Below are positions 1 to 8,782 of a DNA stretch of 64,000 bases, piece by piece. This DNA comes from Firmicutes bacterium HGW-Firmicutes-1. GTDB lineage: Bacteria > Bacillota > Clostridia > Lachnospirales > Vallitaleaceae. Position 1 is the stretch's first letter. Every line of letters begins with the position of its first letter. The notes under the pieces are model-generated. The model saw only the letters and a program-made list of their open reading frames with translations. It ran no database searches and had not been told where the DNA came from. A program made the translations under genes and the position numbers. Location: contig PHAG01000008.1 of the NCBI GenBank assembly GCA_002841625.1, positions 62,001 through 126,000 on the forward strand. The letters run 5' to 3'.

Positions 1-2820
1 TTAATGGAAAAGATTGGTCAACCTGTTATAGAAAGTAAAATAGTAACAACTATGGAGGAAGGCGTAGACTTTGCTGCCCAGATCGGATATCCAGTAGTTG
101 TAAGACCCGCCTATACACTTGGTGGTTCAGGCGGTGGAATCGCAGAAGACCGTGAAGAGCTCAAACAAATTCTAGCACAAGGCTTACAATTAAGCCGTGT
201 TGGTCAAGTGTTATTAGAAAAATCAATTAAGGGCTGGAAAGAAATTGAATATGAAGTAATGAGAGACGGCTTTGGTAATTGTATTACAGTATGTAATATG
301 GAAAATATAGACCCTGTAGGAGTTCATACTGGTGATAGTATCGTTGTAGCTCCATCTCAAACCCTTTCTGATGTAGAATATCAAATGCTTAGAAAAGCAT
401 CAATTGACATTATAAATGCAATTAAAATTGAAGGAGGCTGTAATGTACAATTAGCACTGCATCCAGAATCTTTTGAATATGCAATCATCGAAATAAATCC
501 TAGAGTAAGTAGGTCATCAGCACTTGCATCTAAGGCAACGGGATATCCAATAGCTAAGGTTGCAACGAAAATTGCACTAGGCTATGGACTTGATGAAATA
601 CAAAATGCAGTAACGAAGAAAACAACGGCTTGCTTTGAGCCTACCTTAGATTATTGTGTAATTAAAATTCCAAAATGGCCTTTTGATAAATTTAGAAGAG
701 CAAAGAAGACCCTTGGAACAAAAATGATGGCTACGGGTGAGGTAATGGCAATAGGAAACACCTTTGAAGCGGCTCTTCTAAAGGCAGTACGGTCCTTAGA
801 AATAGGCCAATACTCATTACACCATCCCAAAGCTGCACTTAGAGATATGGACGAGTTAAAGAGACGTGTTCAAGTACCAGATGATGAAAGATTATTTGAC
901 TTAGCAGAGCTTCTTAGAAGAAACTATAGAATTGATAAGGTATGTCGTATAACAGGTATGGATCCCTTCTTTGTGGATAAAATCAAAGGAATCGTTGATG
1001 AAGAGGAACGTTTAAGAGAAGTAACCATTACAGATATCGATAGGGACTGGATGAGAGACCTAAAAAAGAAAGGCTTCTCTGATAAAGCAATTGCTGATTT
1101 TGTTGGTTGTCCTCCAGTTGAAGTATACAATCTTAGAAGAGCTTTCCAAATTAACGCAGTCTTTAAAATGGTAGATACCTGTGGTGGAGAATTTGAAGCA
1201 GTTTCACCATATTATTACTCAACTTACGATGAATATGATGAAGTTGAAGTTACTGATAGAAAGAAAGTTATGGTTTTAGGTTCAGGACCAATTAGAATTG
1301 GACAAGGTATTGAGTTCGATTATTGCTCAGTGCATGGAATTATGGCACTGAAAAAAGCAGGTATTGAAACAATTATAGTGAATAACAATCCAGAAACTGT
1401 TAGTACAGATTTTGATATAGCAGATAAGCTTTACTTTGAACCTTTAACTGAAGAAGATGTCCTTAATATTATTGAAAAAGAGAAACCAAGTGGTGTAATC
1501 TTACAATTTGGGGGACAAACAGCCATTAAGTTAGCAAGTTTCTTAAGTGAAATGAATGTTCCAATACTTGGAACAAAACCAGAGCAAATAGATGAAGCAG
1601 AAGATAGAGAAAAGTTTGACGATCTTATGGAAAAATTAGATATTAAAAGACCAAAAGGGAAAGCTGTCTGGAAACTGAAAGAAGGCTTAGCAGAAGCTGA
1701 ATTGCTTGGTTATCCGGTACTTGTAAGGCCTTCCTATGTACTTGGTGGCCAGGGCATGGAAATCACTTACAATGAGATTGAGCTAGAAAGGTACTTGGTT
1801 CAAGCCTTTGAGAGAGATCATAAAAACCCAGTTCTAATAGACCGTTATTTAACTGGTAGAGAAATTGAAGTTGATGCAATCTGTGATGGGGAAAACATTC
1901 TTATTCCAGGAATCATGGAGCATTTGGAAAGAGCAGGCATTCACTCAGGTGATAGTATCTCCATTTATCCGCCTCAAAATATTTCTCAATCCATAAAGGA
2001 TCAAATTTTTGTGCAAACAGAAAAGATAGCCGTTGCCTTAAAGGTAATTGGGATGATTAATATTCAATATATTGAATTTAAAGGAGAGCTTTACATTATT
2101 GAAGTAAATCCTAGATCTTCAAGAACAGTGCCTTATATTAGCAAGGTTACAGGCGTACCTATGATTGAGCTTGCAACAAGAATAATGCTAGGAGAAAAGC
2201 TGGTAAATCTAGGGTTTGGTACTGGGATTTACAAGGAAGCGGACCTAGTAGCCATTAAGGTACCTGTTTTTTCAACCCAAAAGCTACCTGATGTGGAAGT
2301 AAGCCTTGGACCAGAAATGAGATCAACAGGGGAAGTGCTTGGTGTAGGTAAAACCTTTGAAGAGGCTCTTTATAAAGGATTTATAGGTTCGGGCATGGGG
2401 GTTCTTAGAGGTGGAGGAACGATTCTAGCAACAATTAAGCCTTTAGACCAACCAGAGTTTATTCCACTTGCTAAGAGATTTATCGAAATGGGTTATAGGT
2501 TTGTTGCAACAGAAGGTACTGCCAATGTATTAAAAGAATACGGTGTAAATGTTCAATTGGTTAAGAAAATTAGTGAAGGTGTTCCCAATATACTTGATAT
2601 GATTAGAAGTGGTCTTATAGATATGGTCATCAACACACCAACAAAAGTAAATGATGTTACAAGAGATGGCTTTATCATTAGAAGAGCTGCAATCGAGGCT
2701 TCCGTACCTGTACTCACTTCTCTAGATACCGCGAAGGGTATGCTTGGGATTATTTGTGCAAACATGACGGAAGAAGACACGGATATTTATAATTTAGGGT
2801 ATAGCAAAGAGGAGCAATAA
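1..2820 (+). CDS. carB: Carbamoyl-phosphate synthase large subunit, 5' end outside window
   Basis: This is the large subunit of carbamoyl-phosphate synthase, which makes carbamoyl phosphate from bicarbonate, ammonia and two ATP for pyrimidine and arginine synthesis. The frame is open from base 1, so the gene starts upstream; about 939 residues are visible against roughly 1070 for the family. The first ATP-grasp half is followed by the oligomerisation region and the second synthetase half, whose start is marked by [20 protein letters not shown] near residue 421. The last ~130 residues form the MGS-like allosteric domain ([15 protein letters not shown]). It ends one base before the pyrK start, so it is the upstream cistron of a pyr operon. 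The internal ATG at position 4 is not the true start. Confidence 0.97.
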   Translation, partial: LMEKIGQPVIESKIVTTMEEGVDFAAQIGYPVVVRPAYTLGGSGGGIAEDREELKQILAQGLQLSRVGQVLLEKSIKGWKEIEYEVMRDGFGNCITVCNMENIDPVGVHTGDSIVVAPSQTLSDVEYQMLRKASIDIINAIKIEGGCNVQLALHPESFEYAIIEINPRVSRSSALASKATGYPIAKVATKIALGYGLDEIQNAVTKKTTACFEPTLDYCVIKIPKWPFDKFRRAKKTLGTKMMATGEVMAIGNTFEAALLKAVRSLEIGQYSLHHPKAALRDMDELKRRVQVPDDERLFDLAELLRRNYRIDKVCRITGMDPFFVDKIKGIVDEEERLREVTITDIDRDWMRDLKKKGFSDKAIADFVGCPPVEVYNLRRAFQINAVFKMVDTCGGEFEAVSPYYYSTYDEYDEVEVTDRKKVMVLGSGPIRIGQGIEFDYCSVHGIMALKKAGIETIIVNNNPETVSTDFDIADKLYFEPLTEEDVLNIIEKEKPSGVILQFGGQTAIKLASFLSEMNVPILGTKPEQIDEAEDREKFDDLMEKLDIKRPKGKAVWKLKEGLAEAELLGYPVLVRPSYVLGGQGMEITYNEIELERYLVQAFERDHKNPVLIDRYLTGREIEVDAICDGENILIPGIMEHLERAGIHSGDSISIYPPQNISQSIKDQIFVQTEKIAVALKVIGMINIQYIEFKGELYIIEVNPRSSRTVPYISKVTGVPMIELATRIMLGEKLVNLGFGTGIYKEADLVAIKVPVFSTQKLPDVEVSLGPEMRSTGEVLGVGKTFEEALYKGFIGSGMGVLRGGGTILATIKPLDQPEFIPLAKRFIEMGYRFVATEGTANVLKEYGVNVQLVKKISEGVPNILDMIRSGLIDMVINTPTKVNDVTRDGFIIRRAAIEASVPVLTSLDTAKGMLGIICANMTEEDTDIYNLGYSKEEQ

Positions 2821-2821
2821 A

Positions 2822-3598
2822 ATGTGCATAGATGAAAATTTAGGTAGGTCAAGATGTAAAATTATTTATAACAATCAAATTGCTGAGGGAGTCTTTGAAA
2901 TCGTTTTTGAAAGTGATTCCATTTCATCAGAGGCTAAGCCAGGACAATTTGTAAATTTATATAGTAGCTCGGGGAGTATGCTGCTCCCTAGACCAATCAG
3001 TATATGTGAGGTTAATCCAGAGGAACAATGGGTTAAGCTTGTTTATGCAGTAGTTGGAGAGGGCACCAAGGAATTCTCAACTCTTGGAAAGGGTAGTTAT
3101 ATTGATGTTTTAGGACCTGTTGGCAATGGGTACACTATAGAGACTTGTGAAGGTAGCATTTTGGTTGGTGGAGGGGTAGGCACACCACCACTTCTTGAGC
3201 TTGCCAAAAGAATTGAAGGAAAGAAAACAATCTATTTAGGCTTTAGATCTAATCCATACTTGATAAATGAACTAAAAAAATATGGAGAAGTATTTGTTGC
3301 AACAGACGATGGTAGTGAAGGTCACCATGGTACGGTTATAGAGTTAATGAATCAAACAAGTGCTATAGGTCAAAGAATTTATGCATGTGGACCAAAACCA
3401 ATGTTAAAAGCTCTACAACAATGGGCAGCCGAAAGGAACATTCCGACACAGCTATCATTAGAAGAGAGAATGGGCTGTGGCTTTGGGGCTTGTGTTGGTT
3501 GCGTGTGCAAAATAAAAGCGGATAATGAAGTCGGCTATATTTATAAAAAGGTTTGTAAGGATGGCCCTGTATTTGATGCTAAGGAGGTGCTCTTTTAA
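2822..3598 (+). CDS. pyrK: Dihydroorotate dehydrogenase B, electron-transfer subunit PyrK
   Basis: PyrK is the FAD/[2Fe-2S] subunit that passes electrons from PyrD to NAD+ in the class 1B dihydroorotate dehydrogenase. The 258-residue protein has a ferredoxin-reductase-like flavin domain (LLPRPISICEV), a nucleotide-binding domain (VGGGVGTPPLLELAKR) and a C-terminal cysteine cluster (CGFGACVGCVCK plus a later Cys) that binds the [2Fe-2S] centre. The start is one base after the carB stop and the stop overlaps the pyrD ATG by one base, indicating translational coupling. Length and motifs match the family. Confidence 0.96.
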   Translation: MCIDENLGRSRCKIIYNNQIAEGVFEIVFESDSISSEAKPGQFVNLYSSSGSMLLPRPISICEVNPEEQWVKLVYAVVGEGTKEFSTLGKGSYIDVLGPVGNGYTIETCEGSILVGGGVGTPPLLELAKRIEGKKTIYLGFRSNPYLINELKKYGEVFVATDDGSEGHHGTVIELMNQTSAIGQRIYACGPKPMLKALQQWAAERNIPTQLSLEERMGCGFGACVGCVCKIKADNEVGYIYKKVCKDGPVFDAKEVLF

Positions 3599-4500
3599 TG
3601 AATTTAGGAGTAAATATTGCTGGAGTTCAACTTAAGAATCCTATTATGACCGCATCAGGAACCTTTGGCTCTGGGAAAGAATTTGAAAAATACATTGATA
3701 TCAATAGATTAGGTGCAGTAATTGTGAAGGGTGTGGCAAATAAAGAATGGCTAGGAAACCCATCCCCAAGAATTGCTGAAACCTATGGAGGTATGCTAAA
3801 TGCAGTCGGCCTTCAAAATCCAGGAATGGAAGTATTTATCAAGGAAGACATTCCATTTTTAAGAAAATATGATACTAAAATTGTCGTAAATGTAGTTGGG
3901 AGAACGATCTCAGATTATTGTGAGGTGGCCGAAAGACTACAAAATGAAGATGTAGACTTGTTAGAGCTTAATATTTCCTGCCCAAATGTAAAAGAGGGTG
4001 GCGTTGCCTTTGGGATTAGCCCACAAATGGCAGAGCAAATAACAAGAGAAGTAAAAAAATATGCGAAACAACCTTTAATCGTTAAGCTAAGTCCTAATGT
4101 CACAGACATTGCAGAAATTGCACGAGCAGTTGAAGCTGGAGGTGCAGATGCTATTTCATTGATTAATACCTTAATAGGTATGAAAGTGGATATTCATAAA
4201 AGACAACCTGTTATAGCAAATAAGTTTGCAGGTCTATCGGGACCGGCAATTAAGCCAGTTGCAGTAAGAATGGTGTATCAAGTTTCTAAGGCTGTAAAGC
4301 TACCGATTATTGGATTAGGTGGTATTATGACAGGGGAAGATGCGATTGAATTTTTAATGGTTGGAGCAACTGCAATCGCTGTTGGAACCGCTAATTTAAT
4401 AAACCCTAGAGCAACAATGAACATACTAGATGAGCTAGAAACTTTTATGAAATCTAAAAAAATTAGTGACATTAAAGAAATAATTGGTATAATAGAATAA
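3598..4500 (+). CDS. pyrD: Dihydroorotate dehydrogenase B, catalytic subunit
   Basis: This 300-residue protein is the FMN-containing catalytic subunit that oxidises dihydroorotate to orotate in the cytoplasm. The N-terminal motif NPIMTASGTFGSG and the catalytic-loop motif NISCPNVKEGG, whose Cys replaces the Ser of the membrane-bound class 2 enzymes, identify the class 1B form. The C-terminal phosphate-binding motif IIGLGGIMTGEDAIEF is intact. It overlaps pyrK by one base, so both subunits are probably made at equal levels. Confidence 0.97.
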   Translation: MNLGVNIAGVQLKNPIMTASGTFGSGKEFEKYIDINRLGAVIVKGVANKEWLGNPSPRIAETYGGMLNAVGLQNPGMEVFIKEDIPFLRKYDTKIVVNVVGRTISDYCEVAERLQNEDVDLLELNISCPNVKEGGVAFGISPQMAEQITREVKKYAKQPLIVKLSPNVTDIAEIARAVEAGGADAISLINTLIGMKVDIHKRQPVIANKFAGLSGPAIKPVAVRMVYQVSKAVKLPIIGLGGIMTGEDAIEFLMVGATAIAVGTANLINPRATMNILDELETFMKSKKISDIKEIIGIIE

Positions 4501-4571
4501 TAACGCATGCGTGGGGGCGCATTATAGAGATACATAGAGGGTAAAACTAATAGAAGAAAGGGAATGTTAAT

Positions 4572-5246
4572 ATGGAGCAATACAAGAAAGATTTTATTGA
4601 ATTTATGGTGCAATGCGGAGTGCTTACTTTTGGAGATTTCACAACAAAAAGCGGAAGAAAAACGCCATTTTTTGTGAACACAGGCAATTATAGAACTGGA
4701 AGGCAATTAAGCCAATTAGGCGATTATTATGCAAAGGCAATCAGAGAAAATTTTGGTTTAGACTTTCAGGTGCTCTACGGCCCAGCTTATAAAGGAATCC
4801 CATTAAGCGTAGCAACTTCAATTGCATTAGCTAATTCCTATGGCGCGGATGTAGCATACTGTTCTAATAGAAAAGAAGCGAAAGATCATGGCGAAGCAGG
4901 TGTATTACTAGGAAGTAAGCTTAAAGATGGCGACAAGGTAATTATAATCGAAGACGTAACTACAGCAGGAACTTCTATTTATGAAACCATGCCACTGTTA
5001 AAAGAAGCTGCAAACGTAGAAGTCCTTGGACTAATCATATCTGTAGATAGAATGGAAAAAGGCAAAACAAATGTAAGCGCATTAAATGAATTAGCAGAAA
5101 CCTTTGATTTTAAAACATGTTCTATTGTAACAATGGAAGAAGTAATCGGATACTTACATGGTCGCAAAATTGACGGTGTATGCTATATCGACGATGAAAT
5201 CAAAGAACGAATTAATGATTACTACAATCTATATGGCGCTAAATAG
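4572..5246 (+). CDS. pyrE: Orotate phosphoribosyltransferase
   Basis: PyrE joins orotate to PRPP to give OMP. The 224-residue protein has the PRPP-binding signature VIIIEDVTTAGTSI near residue 125 and the N-terminal KSGRKTPFFVNTGNYR substrate region typical of the clostridial, slightly long form. A 71-base gap separates it from pyrD; a GAAAGGGA ribosome site lies about 6 bases upstream of the ATG. It is probably the last gene of the pyr operon. pyrF is not seen downstream, so it must lie upstream or elsewhere. Confidence 0.96.
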   Translation: MEQYKKDFIEFMVQCGVLTFGDFTTKSGRKTPFFVNTGNYRTGRQLSQLGDYYAKAIRENFGLDFQVLYGPAYKGIPLSVATSIALANSYGADVAYCSNRKEAKDHGEAGVLLGSKLKDGDKVIIIEDVTTAGTSIYETMPLLKEAANVEVLGLIISVDRMEKGKTNVSALNELAETFDFKTCSIVTMEEVIGYLHGRKIDGVCYIDDEIKERINDYYNLYGAK

Positions 5247-5248
5247 GT

Positions 5249-5304
5249 TAAAGGGGACAGGCACTTTTGTCTTAAGCTAAAAGGGACAGGCACTTTTGAC
5301 TCAG
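5249..5304 (+). repeat. Tandem GGGACAGGCACTTTTG repeat
   Basis: Two copies of AAGGGGACAGGCACTTTTG sit head to tail directly after pyrE, with variable tails (TCTTA, ACTCAG). Related copies occur at 5733-5776 and, on both strands, at 8692-8782. They look like short dispersed repeats rather than part of a gene. Confidence 0.75.
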
Positions 5305-5341
5305 TAAAAATCTATAAAGCAAAAGAAAGGATCGTGAGCAT

Positions 5342-5731
5342 ATGGCAAATTATATATGGAGCAAGGATTATTCTGTAGGAAATACGATATTAGACCAACA
5401 CCATCAAAATTTGATTAAGCTTTTTAATGATGCATTTGAAACGATTAAAGCAGATAAGCCGTTTTCTGAAACAAATAAAATAATTAGTGAATTAACAACA
5501 TATTCGATTTTTCATTTTCATGAAGAAGAGAAGCTAATGAAGGCTGCAGGTTATGTGGATTTAGAAGATCATAAAAAAGAACATGCTGAGTTTATCGCAA
5601 AGGTAAAAGAGTTCAAGCAAAATATTTCAGATGACAACAGCAAGTTAAATGAAGATATTTTCCTCTTCTTATATGATTGGCTAATTAACCATATTAATAT
5701 AACAGACAAAAAATACGTTTCAATCATATAG
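5342..5731 (+). CDS. Bacteriohemerythrin
   Basis: A 129-residue single-domain hemerythrin that binds O2 (or senses oxygen or NO) with a non-haem di-iron site in a four-helix bundle. The ligand pattern is complete: His20, the His58-x3-Glu62 pair, His77 and His81, and the His117-x4-Asp122 pair. No signal or membrane segment is present, so it is cytoplasmic. It stands alone between repeat sequences, which suggests it is its own transcription unit. In anaerobes such proteins commonly protect from or report oxygen; the exact role here is inferred. Confidence 0.93.
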   Translation: MANYIWSKDYSVGNTILDQHHQNLIKLFNDAFETIKADKPFSETNKIISELTTYSIFHFHEEEKLMKAAGYVDLEDHKKEHAEFIAKVKEFKQNISDDNSKLNEDIFLFLYDWLINHINITDKKYVSII

Positions 5732-5732
5732 C

Positions 5733-5776
5733 GTTAAAGGGGACACGTTAAAGGGGACAGGCACTTTTGTCTTAAT
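5733..5776 (+). repeat. GGGGACA repeat, partial plus full copy
   Basis: A truncated copy (GTTAAAGGGGACAC) is followed at once by a full copy (AAAGGGGACAGGCACTTTTG then TCTTA). This is the same family as 5249-5304, and it again lies immediately after a stop codon. Confidence 0.7.
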
Positions 5777-5846
5777 TCAATATAATAGTGTAATTAATTC
5801 AAAATTTAGAGACAACTATTGTTATTCAATATGTTGTCTCTTTTGA

Positions 5847-5992
5847 TTTAACCGAATGGAAGAAGTCCCCCACTTCTTAAGTGGGGGAACTAATTCCAAC
5901 ATCGGTGGGGTGGAAGCTCCCACTGATGTGCAAGTGAAGCTTCTTGCATTCGGTTACGAAACCGTAGCGAATGCGGAGGTTTTGTAACATTG
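5847..5992 (+). mobile_element. Palindromic IS605/TnpB-end-like element, copy 1
   Basis: This 146-bp element begins TTTAACCGAATG and ends GCGGAGGTTTTGTAACATTG. Inside are three stem-loops: CCCCCACTT/AAGTGGGGG, a CATCGGTGGG/CCCACTGATG pair, and a 3' stem built from ATTCG...CGAAT around GTTACG/CGTAGC. Copies with the same ends occur at 18121-18264, 26634-26664, 26723-26758 and (inverted) 48295-48398. There is no target duplication and the left flank is always A/T-rich ending TTTA, as expected for single-strand IS200/IS605-type transposition. It carries no ORF. The similarity to a TnpB omega-RNA/right end is an inference from structure. Confidence 0.7.
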
Positions 5993-6071
5993 ACTACTGG
6001 TGCATTTGATTGTTTTTGGTTAAAGTGGACAGTCTCCTTTGTCTTATCGTCTTTTCAACTTAAATATTCGT

Positions 6072-8666
6072 TTATATTGTCAGATTTTGTTCGTTTTTCA
6101 TTTTTCTTTTATGTTCATACATGGCATTGTCAGCCTGTTCAATGAGATCATCTATCGTGTTACATTCATCTTGAGAATACTCGGAAAATCCATAGCTAAT
6201 GCTAATAGTATAAGGTTTATAGCCCTTATGATTATGATCTTCAATTGTTTCGGTAATTTTCTCTAAGGCATATCGTGCATTTATTAAATCCAAATCCTTG
6301 AAAATAATCAAAAATTCATCTCCACCAAATCTACAGAACATATCAAGCTCACGTAATCTAGACTTAATTAGTGAACACAAGTCTTTGATTAACTCATCAC
6401 CTTCTCTATGACCAAAGGAGTCGTTAATCTTTTTTAGGTTATTAACATCGATAAAACAAATCGTTGTTTGAGATTCGCCTAGAATAGATTTCTCAAGTAG
6501 TTTACTTAGTTGTTCAATTCCAGCTCTTCTATTAGGAATTCCTGTTAATGGATCTGTTAATGCAAATAATCTCTCTTTTTCCTCGGCAGCTTTCCTAATT
6601 CGAATGTTCTTATACATTAAAGTAACTATCATACCTAAGCTCATAATCATCAACGCGGAAACTATGTAAAAGAAGGCTCTAAACAATTTTTTGTTGCTAT
6701 AATAAAAATCAATGAATGAAGTTGGCTCATTTATTATTTTGCTACCCATTGGCAAACTATGTTGGTTGATATGAAACTTTTTTAGCATATTGTAGTCAAA
6801 CATATATGTATTTGGGCTATTTTTAACAATTGGTATTTCAGAAGGTTTTTTGCCACCCAAGATCTGAAATGCCATTTCTCCTACTGTTTCACCATGAGTA
6901 ATGCCAGAAGTAAGCACCCCACCTAAAAGCCCTTTCCCAATATAAAAGTCCCAGACTCCATATATCGGAACACTGGCATTTGCAGAAATCAATTCTATAC
7001 TTTCGTCATAAGAAAAACTATTGTTAGACTTATCTCTATTAAAGGATAGAAGTAATATAAGACTATCACTTCCAAGGGTTTTCACTTTTTCTTGAATCTC
7101 TGACATATTAAAATCTTCCCAGAATTCAAAATGAACTTTGTCTTTATAATCAGGTATGATAATATCAAGATTTTTTTTGTTTGCTTGACCAGTTACAGTG
7201 GTATCGTTAATCACTATGATTTTTTTGATGGAAGGATTGAACTTAAGGGCAACATTAATTGTTCCAATTAAATCATAAGATTCTACTACACCAGTAATGT
7301 TTGCCGAGTTTTCAAGCATTGAATCTTCAAAATAATTTACCCCACAAAATATCGTTGGAACATCCTTGTAAATAGTATTATGGTAGAGCTGAATAAAATT
7401 AAAAGCAACATCATCTGTAGTAATAATTAGATCAAATCTCGTGTTATTATATTTTTTTATTAATAGCTCATATAAATTTTGAAGATATACAGGGTCAGCG
7501 TTTTTCTTGATATCCATATATTCATGAGTAAATTCTACATCAAATGATTTATCTGCCATAGAAGATTTAATCCCGATCTCTAAATCATCAGTCCATTTTA
7601 AGCCTTTATTATAAGAATTCAAAATTAAGACCTGTTTTTTTGCTGTCTTTTCAAGATTTATGATTATGCTATCTTGTGGGAGTGATTCTAATCTTATATC
7701 GTATTTTTTCAATTGCAGATAATCAAATTCATATTGAGTAGTTTTCTCAGTAACAACAGGTATATCAAAAGGATTTTCTCCATTTAGCACCCTAAGTGCA
7801 GTTTTTGCAGCAGTTTCACCTTGATAAAAACCACTGGTTAATTTCCCACCAACGATTCCATGGCCTAAAGTAAAATCCCATACCCCATAAATTGGTACAG
7901 AACTATCTTTCTCAATCATTGAGATGGCGTCGTTATACTCATATCGATTGTCTTCATTGTCTTTAAAGTAAATCAAAAACAAAATGATACTGTCTTCAGG
8001 TAAGCTACTTGCTTTTTTTGCTATTTGATTCAGATTTTTACCATCTAATTTTTTGAAGTTGATTTTATTTTTATATTGAGGCATTACATTAGAGAACTCT
8101 TTCATAATAGCAATACCTGTAGTTGTATCATCATCTACATAGTATATCGTATTCGTATTCGGATGTAGCTCCAAGGCAGTATTTATGGTATCACTTATAT
8201 CAAAACCCTCAACTACTCCTGTAAACAAACTATTTGGATTAAGCATATCCTTTTCAAAGTAATTGACACCACAGAAAACAACAGGAGTATTTGGGAATAA
8301 TTCATCACCATAATTTCGAAGAAAATTAAAAGCAGCATCGTCAGAGGATATAATTAAATCAAAGTGTCGGTCTTCATATTTATAGCTATAAGTTTCAAAA
8401 AGTGATTGTAAGTATCGATTATCTACAACCCTTTGTGTATCCATATATTCTACTTGAAGCTCAATGTTAACATTATCGGAGTTAAGTACTGATTTTATGC
8501 CATCGTATATATCATCACTCCACTTGTAGCCTTTATGATAGGAATTGAGAAATAAAACAGTTTTAATTTCTGGTGATTGATATTGGGCATAAACCATATC
8601 GAATGAACTACTCAAAAGGGATAGTAGTACAACAATTATCAAAAAGATCCGACTGGCTTTTCTCAT
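6072..8666 (-). CDS. Membrane diguanylate cyclase with two ABC_sub_bind sensor domains (paralog 1)
   Basis: This protein should make cyclic di-GMP in response to an extracytoplasmic ligand. A signal/anchor (MRKASRIFLIIVVLLSLLSS) precedes two tandem copies of a periplasmic-binding-like domain, each opening with a LFLNSYHKGYKWSDD- or LILNSYNKGLKWTDD-type motif, then one transmembrane helix and a C-terminal GGDEF domain. The GGDEF site is intact (CRFGGDEFLIIF) and an RELD inhibitory I-site lies five residues before it, so product-inhibited activity is expected. I start at the ATG at 8666, preceded by GGGGTGATATA; the frame stays open further upstream only through repeat DNA. It is a tandem duplicate of the next gene. 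Confidence 0.9.
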   Translation of the reverse strand: MRKASRIFLIIVVLLSLLSSSFDMVYAQYQSPEIKTVLFLNSYHKGYKWSDDIYDGIKSVLNSDNVNIELQVEYMDTQRVVDNRYLQSLFETYSYKYEDRHFDLIISSDDAAFNFLRNYGDELFPNTPVVFCGVNYFEKDMLNPNSLFTGVVEGFDISDTINTALELHPNTNTIYYVDDDTTTGIAIMKEFSNVMPQYKNKINFKKLDGKNLNQIAKKASSLPEDSIILFLIYFKDNEDNRYEYNDAISMIEKDSSVPIYGVWDFTLGHGIVGGKLTSGFYQGETAAKTALRVLNGENPFDIPVVTEKTTQYEFDYLQLKKYDIRLESLPQDSIIINLEKTAKKQVLILNSYNKGLKWTDDLEIGIKSSMADKSFDVEFTHEYMDIKKNADPVYLQNLYELLIKKYNNTRFDLIITTDDVAFNFIQLYHNTIYKDVPTIFCGVNYFEDSMLENSANITGVVESYDLIGTINVALKFNPSIKKIIVINDTTVTGQANKKNLDIIIPDYKDKVHFEFWEDFNMSEIQEKVKTLGSDSLILLLSFNRDKSNNSFSYDESIELISANASVPIYGVWDFYIGKGLLGGVLTSGITHGETVGEMAFQILGGKKPSEIPIVKNSPNTYMFDYNMLKKFHINQHSLPMGSKIINEPTSFIDFYYSNKKLFRAFFYIVSALMIMSLGMIVTLMYKNIRIRKAAEEKERLFALTDPLTGIPNRRAGIEQLSKLLEKSILGESQTTICFIDVNNLKKINDSFGHREGDELIKDLCSLIKSRLRELDMFCRFGGDEFLIIFKDLDLINARYALEKITETIEDHNHKGYKPYTISISYGFSEYSQDECNTIDDLIEQADNAMYEHKRKMKNEQNLTI

Positions 8667-8691
8667 TATATCACCCCATAAAGTATGCTGA

Positions 8692-8782
8692 GACAAAGGG
8701 GACAGGTACCTTTGTCTTAAAAGATCCGATAGGCTTACCCATAAATTTTGCTGAGGCAAAAGTGCCTGTCCCCTTTGCCTTA
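8692..8782. repeat. Inverted pair of GGGGACAGG repeats between the two cyclase genes
   Basis: A forward copy (GACAAAGGGGACAGGTACCT) and an inverted copy (AAAGTGCCTGTCCCCTTTGC) face each other across about 50 bases, so the transcript could form a long hairpin. The pair fills the gap between the two paralogous cyclase genes and reaches the stop codon of the upstream one. Confidence 0.65.

Noticed and set aside
4278-4706. 142-residue minus-strand frame across pyrD and pyrE
   Set aside because: It is a shadow of two well-supported plus-strand genes with no start signal.
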